Positions 42,853 to 55,246 of a stretch of DNA of 64,000 nt are shown one piece after another. The translations under genes were made by a program, and so were the position numbers. This stretch comes from Manduca sexta (lineage: Eukaryota; Arthropoda; Insecta; Lepidoptera; Sphingidae). The stretch spans positions 7,299,116-7,363,115 of the forward strand of contig NC_051121.1 of assembly GCF_014839805.1 (NCBI RefSeq), in the 5' to 3' direction. Position 1 is the first letter of the stretch; each line of letters begins with the position of its first letter. The notes beneath the pieces are model-generated. The model saw only the letters and a program-made list of their open reading frames with translations. It ran no database searches and had not been told where the DNA came from.

Positions 42853-43735
42853 TCTATCTATACTATTATATAAAGCTGAAGAGTTTGTTTGTTTGTTTGT
42901 TTGTTTGTTTGAACGCGCTAATCTCAGGAACTACCGTTCAGAACTGAAAAATTCTTTTTGCGTTGGATAGCCCTTTGTTCGTGGAGTGCTATAGGCTATA
43001 TATCATCACGCTATACCCAATAGGAGCGGAGCAGTAATGTCTTATCTCAGGAACTACCGGTTCGAACTGAAAAATTCTTTTTGTGTTGAATAGTCCTATG
43101 TTTGTGGAGTGCTATAGGCTATATATCATCACGCTATGACCAATAGGAGCGGAACAGTAATGAAACATGTTGCAAATCGAGGAAAAATTATTAGTTTTGA
43201 GAGCTTCCGTTGCGTGCGCTGCGTAAACGGTTAAAGTTATGCAACAATGATGTATGACGGGATTGTTCCTCTTAAAAAGTTGTATAAAATATATTATAAA
43301 ACATAGTCCCCCGTTGCATCTGTCTGCCTGAACGTGTTAAACTCAAAAACTACCCAACGTATTAAGATGAAATTTGGTATGGAGTCAGTTTAAGACCTTG
43401 GGAAGAACATAGGCTCCCGGGAAACCACTACTTTTATAACGGAAAATTTTTAGCCTGAAAAACTTTATAACGCGGGCGGAGCCGCGGGCAAAAGCTAGTA
43501 TTGTTATATAAAGGTGAAGAGTTTGTTTGTTTGAACACGCTAATCTCAGGAACTACTGTTTCGAATTGAAAAATTAACTTAGTTTTGGATAGCCCATTTA
43601 TCGAGAAAGGCTATAGGATATATAACATAACGCTAAGACCAACAGAAGCAAAGCATCAATGAAAAATGTTGCCAAAACCGGGCAAATTTATTCCTTTTGA
43701 ATGCTTCCGTTTCATTCGCTGAATAGGTAATCACC
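42853..43735 (+). mobile_element. Older Helitron relic, split by a younger Helitron
   Basis: TCTA (42853-42856) joined to TATTGTTATATAAAGGTGAA (from 43499) rebuilds a diverged Helitron 5' terminus. The body continues to about 43735 (AATCTCAGGAACTACTG, GGATAGCCCATTTATCG, TGCCAAAACCGGGCAAATTT), lacking a clear 3' end. Confidence 0.75.
42857..43498 (+). mobile_element. Non-autonomous Helitron, two 123-bp units, nested
   Basis: Starts TCTATACTATTATATAAAGC after A and ends GGGCAAAAGCTAG before T, with the GC hairpin. It carries a (GTTT)n run near the 5' end and two internal units (about 42917 and 43040). Its 3' module (about 43260-43498) matches 19605-19841 of the composite element. Confidence 0.9.
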
Positions 43736-44467
43736 AATATAGACAAAACACAATAAAATCGTTTTCTCAATCCATCTTATTTATTGCAGTAGTTTGTTCA
43801 TATTTTCATCCTACCTTAATAAAATGATTAACGACAAACTAACAAGGAATCTTCGGTCAAAGCACCATCGATTAATCATCCAGTAACGCCATTGCGGCCT
43901 ATAAAATATTTAATTATAAATAAGGTAACTTGCCGTCCACTACTGAGCGTAGACATCTTCAAGTACTAACCGGATCTTGGCACCTCGTCAGCTACTTTTC
44001 AAAAGTTCGAAAATATAGCAGCACACTTTTTTAAAGTAAATGCTACTTCAGTGAGTGATAACTTGCATTATTTCGACACATCTTTTAATGATTCCCCAAA
44101 TTTAGCAGCAAAACGTCCAACATCGAAAAAGTCACTACATCTTGGACAGATAGTATTTATCCACAACATTGTTTAAACCTTCCATTGTCTAAGTATCCAT
44201 CACGTCTGTCTATAAGTGACTCCCATCTCAACACATGTCAGTTCCGAAGATCAGCCAGTTGACATTATAGAACCACTTCAGATTTAGAGTGCGACAATGC
44301 ATTTTGTCTAGCTCTTTAGGGTACTCTAAACAAGGAATCCTATTTCTAAGTCCAGTCATTAATCTGTCTGCCTGGTGTTTCTATACCGTAATAGCAAGCT
44401 GATACTTTTACAGAATATGTTTTTATGTAGGAAATATTGTAACGCATATAAATGGAGATAAATACCC

Positions 44468-44701
44468 CCTTATTCATAGACTTTATTTATCTAGGGACGG
44501 AGCATTGCTGTGATAACAAGTCTGTTTCTCAGCTTTGTTTATCTGATAGCCAATTAAATTCAAGGTTGTATCTCAACATTAGCCAATCACAACGGCCCTA
44601 TGTCTACGCACTGCGAAGACTGCCATGCCATCAGCACTAACAAACAGACTTGTTATCACAGCAATGCTCCGTCCTTAAATAAATAACGCCTATGAATAAG
44701 G
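44468..44701. mobile_element. Snap-back MITE with long inverted arms
   Basis: Arms of about 59 bp (44468-44526 and 44643-44701). The inner 32 bp are perfectly complementary (44495-44526 with 44643-44674). A 62-codon open frame over the element is incidental. About 234 bp long, non-coding. Confidence 0.8.
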
Positions 44702-44765
44702 ATAGTGTTTAATGATTTCTTATGTGTATGCGAATGTAAGAATAAAACTATTTTACGGATTTTAT

Positions 44766-44824
44766 CGCGGTTTTTATATTATAATTTTCTCCCGACATTT
44801 CGAAGACTGCAGCCTTCATGGTCA
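44766..44824 (-). repeat. Dispersed repeat family F, copy 3
   Basis: TTTTCTCCCGACATTTCGAA and GACTGCAGCCTTCATGGTCA are the reverse of the family F core. Confidence 0.7.
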
Positions 44825-45271
44825 CAGGGCGGACTGTCCGCCGAAAACCAATTGGGATACAAAATCTTCGCAGTTAGTCGACTTTTTTAACTTTATGGTT
44901 TTTAGTTTTTCTAGACAAAAAGGACAATATCACCCTGTTCATTAGTATTTTTTATACTTTCAGCATTTTGTTCATCCAACAAGATGCTAATCACCTCTTA
45001 TTTTATTTGTGACGTATATTCCGACCTTGGACAACCAGACGATCTATCTTAGACTACTAGTTATTCTAGATTAGTTAGACTTTCAAATGAACTACTATTT
45101 CTGGGTTACAGTGTATACCTATTTATTCTGCATTCTAGTAAGTATAGTAACTATGACTATAAAAAGATTTTAATGGGTATCGTAATATTACTTTACCCAC
45201 AAGTTATTACGTATAGCCTTACCGGGAAAATAAAAACCTGCGTTAGGTTCGCTTATTTAATTTTTACGTTT

Positions 45272-45582
45272 TAAGCGACAATAGCCTAGTTGGGAGTGGA
45301 ACGGACTGCCGAGACGAATGTCCGTAGGTTCAAAACCCAAGGGCATACACCTCTGACTTTCCAAAGTATGTATTTCTGTGTATTATCGCTTGCTTTAACA
45401 ATGAAGGTAAACATTATGAGAAAATTTGCATACCTGAGAAGCTATCAATAAGAATTCTGAGGGTATGTGAAGTCTGCCAATCCGCACTAGGACAGCGCGG
45501 TGGATTAAGGCCTAATCCCTCTCAGTGGCTCAGCAGTGGTGCAATATGTACACAGGGCTCATATTATTGTTATTAATTTGAT
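45272..45582 (+). repeat. SINE family A, copy 4
   Basis: Head AAGCGACAATAGCCTAGTTG, B-box region GGTTCAAAACCC, and tail CAGGGCTCATATTATTGTTA. Moderately diverged from the 22760 copy. Confidence 0.85.
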
Positions 45583-46235
45583 GTTAACGATATCGGTACG
45601 ATAAAGTAGGCCCTCAATTTAACCACTAGACGATTTTTTTTATATTCCTCGTCAGACTAGTTTTTTTTTTTGTTATTGTATATCATTACGCACGTATCGG
45701 AAGGATAGACAGAGTTTCAAGAAAAAGAGGCATTTCAGTGTAAATAAAATCACCCTCATCATTATTCTATAATGTATAGAAACTTCGGCAGACCTTAATT
45801 TAAAGGACAAATAACTTTTGAAAAGTTTAACCGATACCCGTGTTACGTTGAAGGTGTCATTTGGGGTACTTTAAAATTTACGATCTTTCTTCAAGTAAGC
45901 CAGTACAATGGGTGCTAAATAAAAATGACGTCCACAACATTGTCGCATGGCAATATATTGATAAGTTTATAATACTATACAAAATGCTTTTTATATAGAA
46001 AGTACAAAATTATACTATGTATATAAATGGTATTTGGGTGACGATATCGGAGAAGAACTAAATGTAATGATAAGGTTTTAACCAATTGGGTAGTTGACTC
46101 TTTCTTTTTTAATATACTTATCGAATAAGGTTGTCATCTAATGGAATAAGAATTTTTAAAATCCACACAAAAATATATAGGTTATAAAGTTTCGAAATTT
46201 TGTGTGAGGAGTAGCTATCGAAAATAGAAATTGCA

Positions 46236-46412
46236 AACGGTGACGTCACCGAGTGTTGCCGGCCATAACGGTGCGTGCGTAAGAAAGAGATAACATGATA
46301 ACCCTTCCACGCACCCACTTTTGTTCACAATAATATGTCACATATGAGTAACTGCTTTATTTTTCAACCAATTTTGATGCTGACTTCACAGAAGAATGTC
46401 TTTTCGTATTCT
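46236..46412 (-). repeat. Dispersed repeat family G, copy 2
   Basis: Reverse copy of 15096-15256: GGTGACGTCACCGAGTG, GAAAGAGATAAC, CAACCAATTTTGATGCTGAC. Contains the palindrome GGTGACGTCACC (46240-46251). Confidence 0.7.
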
Positions 46413-47209
46413 TTTTTCGTTGCATATAATATAATATACAAAATCAAAGATAGTAAATTAACCTATTAAGTTAATACATACTGGTCGTTCAATCAAAATT
46501 GTTTCTATACATTGGTTGGATACTTAATTAGTAACAAAAGAATATTCATGTACAGTAGTTTAACTTCGGAGCTCCAGAATCATTGGAACCGGTTCGAATA
46601 ATATTCGCTTGTTGTCTACAAATCGTTTTATTTCCGGGGTATGTTGATAAGCCTTAAACGAGCTAAGGAACGGAAAGACAAAATCGTGTGGGCCAGTATG
46701 GCAGAACTAAATAAGTCAATTGAAGTAAATAAGTGAACATAAAAAAATAAACATCAAAAAGACTTACAAACTAAAGAGACATGAAAATCTGAGGAATAAA
46801 GATTTAAAATTTCTCAAAAATATTAACATAATCTCGCCTCAGTAAATCTTTATTAGTAAACATATTTTTTGTATCTGCCGATCAAAAATATATTAGCTTC
46901 GCAAGTAAAACATTTAAAATGTTCAACGCTGCTCCTAGTTTAAAGTTCGGCATTATGTGAGTGTGAGTCACAAAATTATCAAATACTTATTTATTAAGAA
47001 AATGTTCAATGTCCACTTATCTAAACGAGAGATAACGACGTCACAGCTAAAAATAAACATTTGAAACATGAATACGGTGTCCGGGTGACAATACCACTAT
47101 ACATAATTACAAAAAGTGTATTGTACGTATTATAAAATTTCTCCCCTTTCAAGACTTCACCTGTATCCCGTGACAAAAAGCGTCCTTGCTTCCATTGAAT
47201 CCATTGTTA

Positions 47210-47982
47210 AAGTTTGCGCGCCAAGTGGCTAAAATCGGCGCACGAGGCGATGCGCGGGAAAACCTAGCGTCAGTCGATCGCAGAAAGAGCGTGCGCGCGG
47301 TCGCAACCACGCTGGAACTTTTAGGTTAGGATTGGTGCGTCGGAGCCGCCAGGTGTCATTCACTCCCCCGCTCTAACGCACGGCGCGGCGTATAGGCGGT
47401 CTCGCGCGCCCTACCTGCCCACAACAGCTGTTTTCTCTCGGGAGATTAGTCAGATGTTTCTCGGCGACCAGTCGGAGCTCACCTGACGCAACACAAACAT
47501 GGCAGCGGGAGGACGTACACCGAAACAGAGGAGATTCGAGATGTCCGCCGGCATGGCGACGCTGAGGAACTTGTCCAACACGCCGAGAAGACGACGCGGC
47601 AGTTGCAAGTGTCTGTTCGGCGCGCCGGACAGGGACGAGACGCGACGGCTGATGGCCGAGCAGTACGCGCGCGATCGGAAGCGGTTCATAAGGCGGTTCA
47701 ATTTCGACATCGACACTGAATGTTACAAGACGGCAAAAATGGACTCGCCGGTGAAGTTTTGTGATGAGGATAAGGAGAATTCTGAGAGTCCAATGAGGAC
47801 AGCTGCGGAGGCGCTGGCATGTGTGGAGAACACGGACCTGCGGGTGCTGGGCTCACCGTCGCGGCGCGCGGCCAGCAACCACAGCTCACCGCGGACCCCG
47901 AGGACGCCGCGGACTCCGCGCGCCTCGCGCACGCCTCGCACGCCGCGCACTCCCGCCTCCAGGAGGCAGTTGCAAATGACAG
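47210..47982 (+). promoter_or_regulatory. GC/CpG-rich promoter island of the CDK-inhibitor gene, with an E2F-type site
   Basis: GC and CpG rise abruptly at about 47210 and stay high through exon 1. GCGGGAAA at 47254-47261 (reverse TTTCCCGC) matches the E2F consensus, about 240 bp upstream of the ATG. Promoter function is inferred from composition, position and the presence of the first exon. Confidence 0.55.
47499..47982 (+). CDS. dap: p21/p27-type CDK inhibitor (dacapo-like), first coding exon
   Basis: An ATG in good context (ACAAACATGG) opens 161 codons plus one base, ending at donor GTAAAT (47983), phase 1. The CDK-inhibitory domain spans about residues 35-75: GSCKCLFGAPDRDE contains the cyclin-binding [R/K]xLFG motif (K37-G41) and FNFDI (67-71) the CDK-contacting segment. 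DKENSESP (91-98) is a textbook KEN-box degron. Residues 130-152 hold seven Ser/Thr-Pro sites in an Arg-Thr-Pro repeat. The exon ends RRQLQMT, the first half of a PIP box (Q157, M160), whose aromatic pair must come from the next exon. Family members bind cyclin E/CDK2 in the nucleus and drive cell-cycle exit. I found no convincing second exon up to 64000, so the intron probably exceeds 16 kb. Reading through the donor would add about 60 unrelated residues to a stop at 48162. Domain assignment is strong; the Drosophila-style symbol is by homology. Confidence 0.88.
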
Positions 47983-50900
47983 GTAAATTGTTTTACGATC
48001 CGTATATTTTAACCAATTTTATAACCTTTTTTATGAACAGCCTCAAATGGCTGTTACCTGGCAGGTGGACGCTTCAGGCGCTCAGGATAAAATTACCTAA
48101 GTTTTTGCCGCCTCCAAACAAATATCTGAATAACTGGTTATTTAGTGCTCCGATGTGTTACTAGGTCGGTTGTGAGAATATTTCCGGGCATATTGCGGTT
48201 AACTTTGCCACACAAATATTAATAACTAAAAACTGCTTGCTTGGATATTATATTACCACACAAATTATAATTTCTAAAATTATAAACCTAAGTAATTAAT
48301 GATACTTTTCTAATTTAACAAATTTATAACACAGTCCAAAAGAATTTAAAAATGAAATTACAAATTTCAAGACAAATCATTTTTGTTGACACAGTAATTT
48401 TGAGGTAATGCGGGAAACAAGGAAAAAAATATTTTAAGCTCTTTTCAACATTACATAACAATATGATTAGTAGCATTATAATCTGATATTCACACTGATT
48501 GGAGCCGGGCATGACACTCTTGAATTAACAATTTGTTATAAATTCAGAAGTCATGCGGGCTCCCTCATGATCCTTTCTTTTATAACAAAGACCATGTTTC
48601 AAATAAGTCGTTAGGAAAGATGGGACATTTATGATCATTTGATTGAAAAATGGTATTTATTTCTAACATTTGGTTTGACGGTAAAAAAAACATCTACCTA
48701 TAGGTATCTTATTTTTTTATTTTCATCTGCAATTGATGTGACCCCTTTTACGAGTATGTGATTTTCACTTACCCTGATCAGTCAATTTAAAATGAAATAC
48801 AAACAAAGACTTCCCATACGAAAATCAGAGATTTATTATTATTTCGTACCTTTAAAAAGAACAGACGTACGTCATTATAAATCACACTTACTCGACAACT
48901 CAAAACATTTCACTACACATTCATTAGAAAAACAATTTTCAAAACACTGAGAGACATGTTTAAAACCATGAGAACTTCATTGGTAATCCTTTACCCGCCT
49001 CAGTGAATCTTGCTGTTCATTTTGTATGCAAACATCGGGCTCACATCCCTCGTGAATATTGATAGGCAAGCGCGTAGGATTGTAAAAAAATTGGGCCAGT
49101 TATCGGGAACTTGTTTAAACACTGTTAAAGTGTTTATTTGGCTTCTTCTCTTACACAAAAAGTGGGACTTTGCTCCTTGTTATATATTGCGACGTCATAT
49201 TTCAATCAAGTATTCGAATACTGAGAATTTTAGGGCTATAACATGTTAAAAGTGATTTAAATTTACACCTGCAAGATACTTAATATGCTAAAATCCATTT
49301 ATAACATAAAAATATGACGAACTTTCCAACGCGGAATCAAAGAGCAAATTAGCCTTGAAACATGACATTTAGAAATTGCCTTTGACACGAACACTAAAAA
49401 CGTTTTTGAATCATCTGCAGATTTTCTCATACACATAAAAGTAATACTGCCTTCAACATCTATAATAGTGGATGTTTCATTACTTCCTCGCGCATGCTTT
49501 GATATTACGTTCTTTGGTGCACAGCGGCCATTAAATTTCCATTACCTTCGTAGATGACTTCGATATCATTGTCCGTTTCACCATTAAAATGTTTCACACT
49601 AGAAAACGTACCAGAAGTGCATTATAGAATGTTACCAAGACGATAAACCGCGTTCCCGTTCGTACATAGCCGGCACGTGATCTAATTTCCTTGAACATTA
49701 TACTGTGGCCTTTATTGCACCATTACTCTCTGGATTTAGATATTTGTGACTAAACTTTATTTAATTCGACTGCAATAACCACATCCGTCATTAGCTGACA
49801 TTGAATTACTGTCTAAATTTTATCAAAATTACTTCGTTTAAAATCCATACCATTTTTAAACTATGTAATTCTGTTGCAAGTTAAAAATTATGTCAAACGA
49901 AAGTATGCTGAAAAGTGAACCGGTCACTTTCACCATTCCTGTACCTTAAAAGGCATTACATGCATTTACATTGTTTTTGTGCCAGTTAATTAGCTTGTGT
50001 AATGTATTAAAGCTAGGCATTCAGTTTTTGCAATTATCCCCTTGACTATATCAACATTAAATTGAATATCATTGTATAAAAACTTAAACAAAGCATCAAT
50101 TATATTAGTGGCTGTTTCTGGAAGTATGAGCCGGGTTCGCATTTCGCGCAAACATGTTATAAGTTTAAGGTTTAGTTTTTTTTGGAGATCTTGGCATTAT
50201 CAAGTTGGTAATGTCAGTGGCTTTATCGTCGATTATTATCAAAAATTAAAACTTAGAAAAATAGCACCGATTTTAGATAAGTTCGAAACATACACAACGA
50301 ATCTCGTTAAAGCAAAAATAGCTTTTGAAATGTTACTCCCATTTGACAATCATTAATAATGTTATGAGAATCCTCAAAACACGTATTGATTGGCAAAGGT
50401 TATATTCGAGGAGCATCAAATAACCATAAATCAAAAAATGCATTTCAATAAAAATAGACATACAAACAACATATAAACTATATATCACTAAATGTCTTCA
50501 AAGCGGTCGTATATCAAGATTAGTCCGGCCAAATAACAATGACATCACCGACTCAAAACTCTTACCTTTTTTTAGGATCTAAGGTCTACAACCTCCGGGC
50601 TGTTTAGAGAAACTTCCTATATCAGATATTCAAGTCATGCCAAATCGATAGGATGCCCCATGGGTTTCGGGGTCATCGGCCGGTTACGTCAACTATGGTC
50701 CAACACCATTACATTTTTTGTTTCTCCTTACTAAAGTACCTTAACGAAATTCATTCAGTTCAACCATTTCTAATTTTGAACCTTGTCGAATTGCGTTTGA
50801 GTTGGTAATGCGCTGGCCCCTTTTGGTGGTGTCGAGAGGAGAATAATTATCTTGGAAAAAATCAAATACTATGAATCATTGCTACCAGGTTTAAAACTTT

Positions 50901-52860
50901 ACGTCTTATACAATGTTGCAAATAATATATGTAGGTGAGTCGAGTGACTTGTATCTGCCACGTTAGGTCTTTGGACACACTGGCGTTTTTTAAACACTGT
51001 GTAGCCCCGAGCACGTGTGTTCAAAATGTTTTCTGTTTTTTCTCTGGCACTGCCCCAAATTTTAGTTGGCTGTCACATTATTAATATACTTTTTTCCTTG
51101 CATTATTTGTGTTCTGTTTAATTTCATATAGTTTAAATGTTAACCAGTGTACCGTAAATTTTTGATGTATAAATATTTTGATTAGATTCTTAAAATTGAT
51201 TACGTATTATTTTCTTTGTCCAAAAATAATCATGCATAGCAGTATATTACATAACCAATACATTTTTAAAGTTAAACGAAATAAAAAGAAGATATCCATA
51301 TCAAATTAGTCCATCTTACTAAATCATTACAGCTGCTCACGGCACTCACCTTTTCTCCATCCTTAGATCCTTTAATCGGAGCGTGAAGAGGCAATTAACC
51401 ACGCTGACATAAATATAGCGACCGTGGAGAAATGCTCACGCTATCTATGGCTAATGTTTTCTGGAATTTCCTGAGCCACCCACAAAGTGCTGCGTCATAT
51501 CAATCTACTAAAAAATGTAACACAAACTTTTATATTTCTCCTTTCTTACTTGCATCTACTTCATTATGTTTCTAAATAAAAACGGTTACCGTTCCCTTAC
51601 GCTCGTGTCGACTATCGATCCTTAGTTGAAAATAGTTTTTATAAACGCCGAAAGAAATTATTTCCAAATATATCTACGAAAGTCAATGACCCGCCAATGA
51701 ATTACAAGATACTGTTTAAAACAAGCTGAATAAATAGAACATGTGTGCATGTTACGGTAAAGGTGTTTAAAAGTTAACTTTCAAGTTGAGCAACATATGT
51801 TTATTAATGATGCAAGACAGTCGCTAAGTGTTTTAAATCACTGTAATTATTAAATAGCTTAAATACGACTTGAAAAGATTATCCTGTATTTAAATTCATT
51901 TCGCAATAACAAGCTGTATAGAACGTAGGTAAGAACATAAATACATATTTATTTTGTAAAAATCTCAAATATTTACATTGCGTAATCTTAGTTAAACTTG
52001 TTAGACCTACTTTTTCAGATAACATATTTTTCAAATACTCCAAAACTGGGTAAGTGGACGATACAATCCATAATCCATAATTTACTATACGATAGAATTT
52101 ATTTGCTTTCAGATAAATAAGTTTGAACTATTTCAAGTATTCGGGTGTGGTATGTGGCCTCAATTTCTTTTCAGTATATACGTATTTACCAATTGGTTTG
52201 ATATTTGCTTGTCCGCGGAGTTGCACTGATTGTCCTGTATCGATATGCAATCGATAAGATGTTTTAGAATCTACATAAGTTTAACACGTAAATTTATAGC
52301 AAATAATTATCGAAATTTACGATGTGACTTCATACATTGTGTTATGTGGTGCAACAATTTTTGATCTTGCAATTATTCCTAGGGTCACTGAAGAAACAAT
52401 TGCATTAATGGCTTCCCAGTAATTTTAAGAATTATTATACTTGTTTCGTTAAAAAATCATAGCTAATTATTAAAATCTTTCAAGTCTCATAACTTAATGC
52501 CTTAATTAGTCTTTAATAAATATAACATCCAAAATACTATATTTTAAACATGATTACTGAGCATATGCCTGTGACTACAACATTACGAGTATTACATCAG
52601 AACCCAGGTCTATAGTGACTCACTGTTGACCATAAACGTATTGAAAGATTCGACCAATTGTGTCATCGTTATTATCATACTTGTAAAGCATTTTAATTTT
52701 AAATTTAACCGTAAGAAACGATGGTACAGCTGCCTTGGCCTGTGTTTCAATGGTATTGATACGGTAGTTTTACTTGTTTAATTATTATTAACCAGAAGTT
52801 CCAGTCAAGGATTGATGATGAAAAATTGTTTCCCATAGTTTTTTTCTATAAATCACTTAC
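47983..52860. other. Probable intron 1 of the CDK-inhibitor gene, left part
   Basis: AT-rich, with no recognised repeat copies over nearly 5 kb, which is unusual beside the rest of the window. Small open frames (49010-49249, 50072-50356) have no domain. If the next exon lies beyond 64000, all sequence from 47983 on is intronic. Confidence 0.45.
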
Positions 52861-52862
52861 TG

Positions 52863-53130
52863 TCAGTGGCGGGAGGTCTCTTATATGTGAAAGTACGCCT
52901 GGGTATGTACCACCGCAAAGTCTATTTCTGCCGCAAAGCAGCAGTGTGTAATCACTGTTGTGTTCCAGCTGGAAGAACATTGTAGCTAGTGTAACTATTG
53001 GACATAATAAGACTTAACATCTCATGTCACAGGATGGCGATCGCAGTGGAATACCAAAAAAATACTTTGTAATTCAAGGTGTTGGATGGTGTTCCGGCAA
53101 ACGGCAAGCTCGTCTTGTTTCGTCATGTCT
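52863..53130 (+). repeat. SINE-like family B, copy 5
   Basis: Head TCAGTGGCGGGAGGTCTCTT, then AACTATTGGACATAATAAGA and GGTGTTGGATGGTGTT. The TTTATGGGCGGTCGTATCGC segment near the 3' end is deleted. Confidence 0.85.
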
Positions 53131-53214
53131 TGTCACGTCTCGTTTTAACTTAAGTAAGTTATATTTAAATCTAATTTGACGAGAAACAATAAATTAAAAT
53201 GTGCCTTTCAATAA

Positions 53215-53425
53215 CCAGTTTGTTGGTTAGGTCGTCCTTCGACATAGGCCTCCTCTAGTTTCTTCCACTCATCTCTGTCACGAGTTAATCTTCTCCATCC
53301 ATTTAATAGAACATCCTCCCGTGTTTTAATTTATCATCCCTTTTGTCTTACCATTCCTTGGATACCATTCTATCTACTTTCGTCCATTTTTCCCCATTTG
53401 TTCTCATAATGACCGGTCGAATTCC
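53215..53425 (-). mobile_element. LINE reverse-transcriptase ORF, C-terminal relic
   Basis: In reverse, one frame reads WRRLTRDRDEWKKLEEAYVE then GRPN, typical of the C-terminal end of RTE-like retrotransposon ORFs in insects. Upstream codons are interrupted by stops and frame changes, so only a dead fragment remains. Confidence 0.6.
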
Positions 53426-53429
53426 ATTT

Positions 53430-55240
53430 GAGTCTTTTTGTTTTTAGTAGAACATCGTTTACTTTTGTTTGCTCTTTATTTTTGTATTCCTTATTTTGTT
53501 CTTCGTTTGACATTTCCTAAAACAATAAATAAAAATAATTACATAACTATAATCACAACAATAAGAATCTATACCTGTTTAATACTACGGCCATTACATA
53601 AATATTTATCAGAAATCTACACCTTAATGCTATAGTTTTATTCCCCTAATAAGGTCACGTCGCGTTTATAGGTATTAAATGAGCAGCTCGTGGAATTATT
53701 TCGTGTGGGTAGCCCATAAACAATAGAACAATACGAGGAAGTTGTCTGTGGGTATAGACTATAGACAGTCTTAGTGTGTTCCGCTTGATATCCTGACCTC
53801 AGTGATTTAGTGCGCAGAACGTTTCGTCCAAGGATATTTGGAGTAGGTGCAGATTTTAAGTAATAATTATAATAGGAGTAATAGCATTGACTCTTAAATT
53901 TACTGGTATGATTTTACATCGTTAACGCCTCACGATTATGATTTCAAAATTAATTGTTCATTAATCAGGATTAAAAGATGTCAGTTCATTGATCTAAATA
54001 ACTCAAATGTATCTCACCATCAGACGCAACCTAACCCAACATGGCAACAAAAACCGTTAAAATTTAAAAATAGGTTAGCAACAACATTCCCAGATCTCGT
54101 AATAATAAAATTCCTGAGTGACTCCAACCGGAACCAAATCCGGGACCGTGACGCTCCCCACGAAATCAGCCACCGTGCCCTATGATAGCTCGCTGCACTT
54201 GGATGAGTTCATCGCACTGTGAGAAAGTATGGTTTAAACTAAAAATAGAAACGATCCTTTCAAAACCGAAACATTTAGATCGACTGTCAAACAAATTAGA
54301 GTTAGGATTAAACATCAGATTTTAACTTATAATAAAACCAAAATAAAGTTAGGATTGTAAAAACATTAAATGTTGCTTAGAATAAAAAAAACATAAACAC
54401 ATATATAAATTGTTCACTAGCAAATGAATTAAAATACATGTACAACTCTTAAGAACTATACAAAAAAAAACTTTAATAACTCTCAAGTCTTTTATAAGCG
54501 ATTAGTCCATTTTATTTGCTCTGTACAATTTAAACCAATTTCTAGTTCGAAGATAGCAACTGAATCAATATCTATTCTGCTCTTCTATATCAAACAGTCA
54601 TTTGCAAAGCTAGATAAAGTAAATGACATAAAATTTCACAAAACAAAAACATCGCTAAAGTAAAAGCCATAAGAGTTACCACAAACCACGTAATTTGAGT
54701 AAAAGTAACAATATCACTGATACTATCAAGGCAGAAACTGGTCGAAAATCATCGTCAGACAATAACACAGACCAGCCTTATCCAAAAACATATCGGATAG
54801 CAGTCATAAACGAATCACAATGTCAGTGCTAGACTTCAGCTATACCTAACACTAATCAAACTAATAATATCAGTCTGCAGCTCTGCATTCCTTTGAAATT
54901 ACCGCACTACAATCTGTTCTCACATTTAATAATAACGTCGGTTGCGTGTTTAACACGGCGCGGCGAACACAAATCAATCAGCAACGCGCAATGTATTACG
55001 AAATGCGATTTTAAATTGTTTTATGTTGTAGTTTGATTTTATTGACTTTTAGCGTGTCATTGTCTATTCACTATTGTATAAAGCACATATTTTAATATAG
55101 ATTTGTTGGTAACTTGATGCTGGGGTCTTGCATTCTTGGTTGACTATTTTTTTGATTATGACACTGGTTGCAACATCGAGGAAGGGAAAAATCACATCGT
55201 ACACAAACAATTAGATTAGAACTTGTGACATTACACCAGG
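53430..55240. other. Probable intron, no assigned feature
   Basis: AT-rich sequence without recognisable repeats or exons. A 65-codon open frame at 53438-53635 is hydrophobic but random-looking. Confidence 0.4.
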
Positions 55241-55246
55241 AAAAAA

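Noticed and set aside
44452..44640. 62-codon open frame
   Set aside because: It lies across a snap-back MITE.
47450..47950. Minus-strand open frames opposite the CDK inhibitor
   Set aside because: They are antisense shadows of the GC-rich coding exon. The plus strand has a clear CDI domain and a donor site.
49411..49560. Candidate second exon of the CDK inhibitor after CTGCAG at 49420
   Set aside because: It would give QLQMTDFL, superficially PIP-like. The second aromatic residue is missing, the following residues are not basic, and the polypyrimidine tract is poor.
53848..53862. Another acceptor (GGTGCAG) giving MT-D-F-K-stop
   Set aside because: It would end the protein immediately and lacks a pyrimidine tract.
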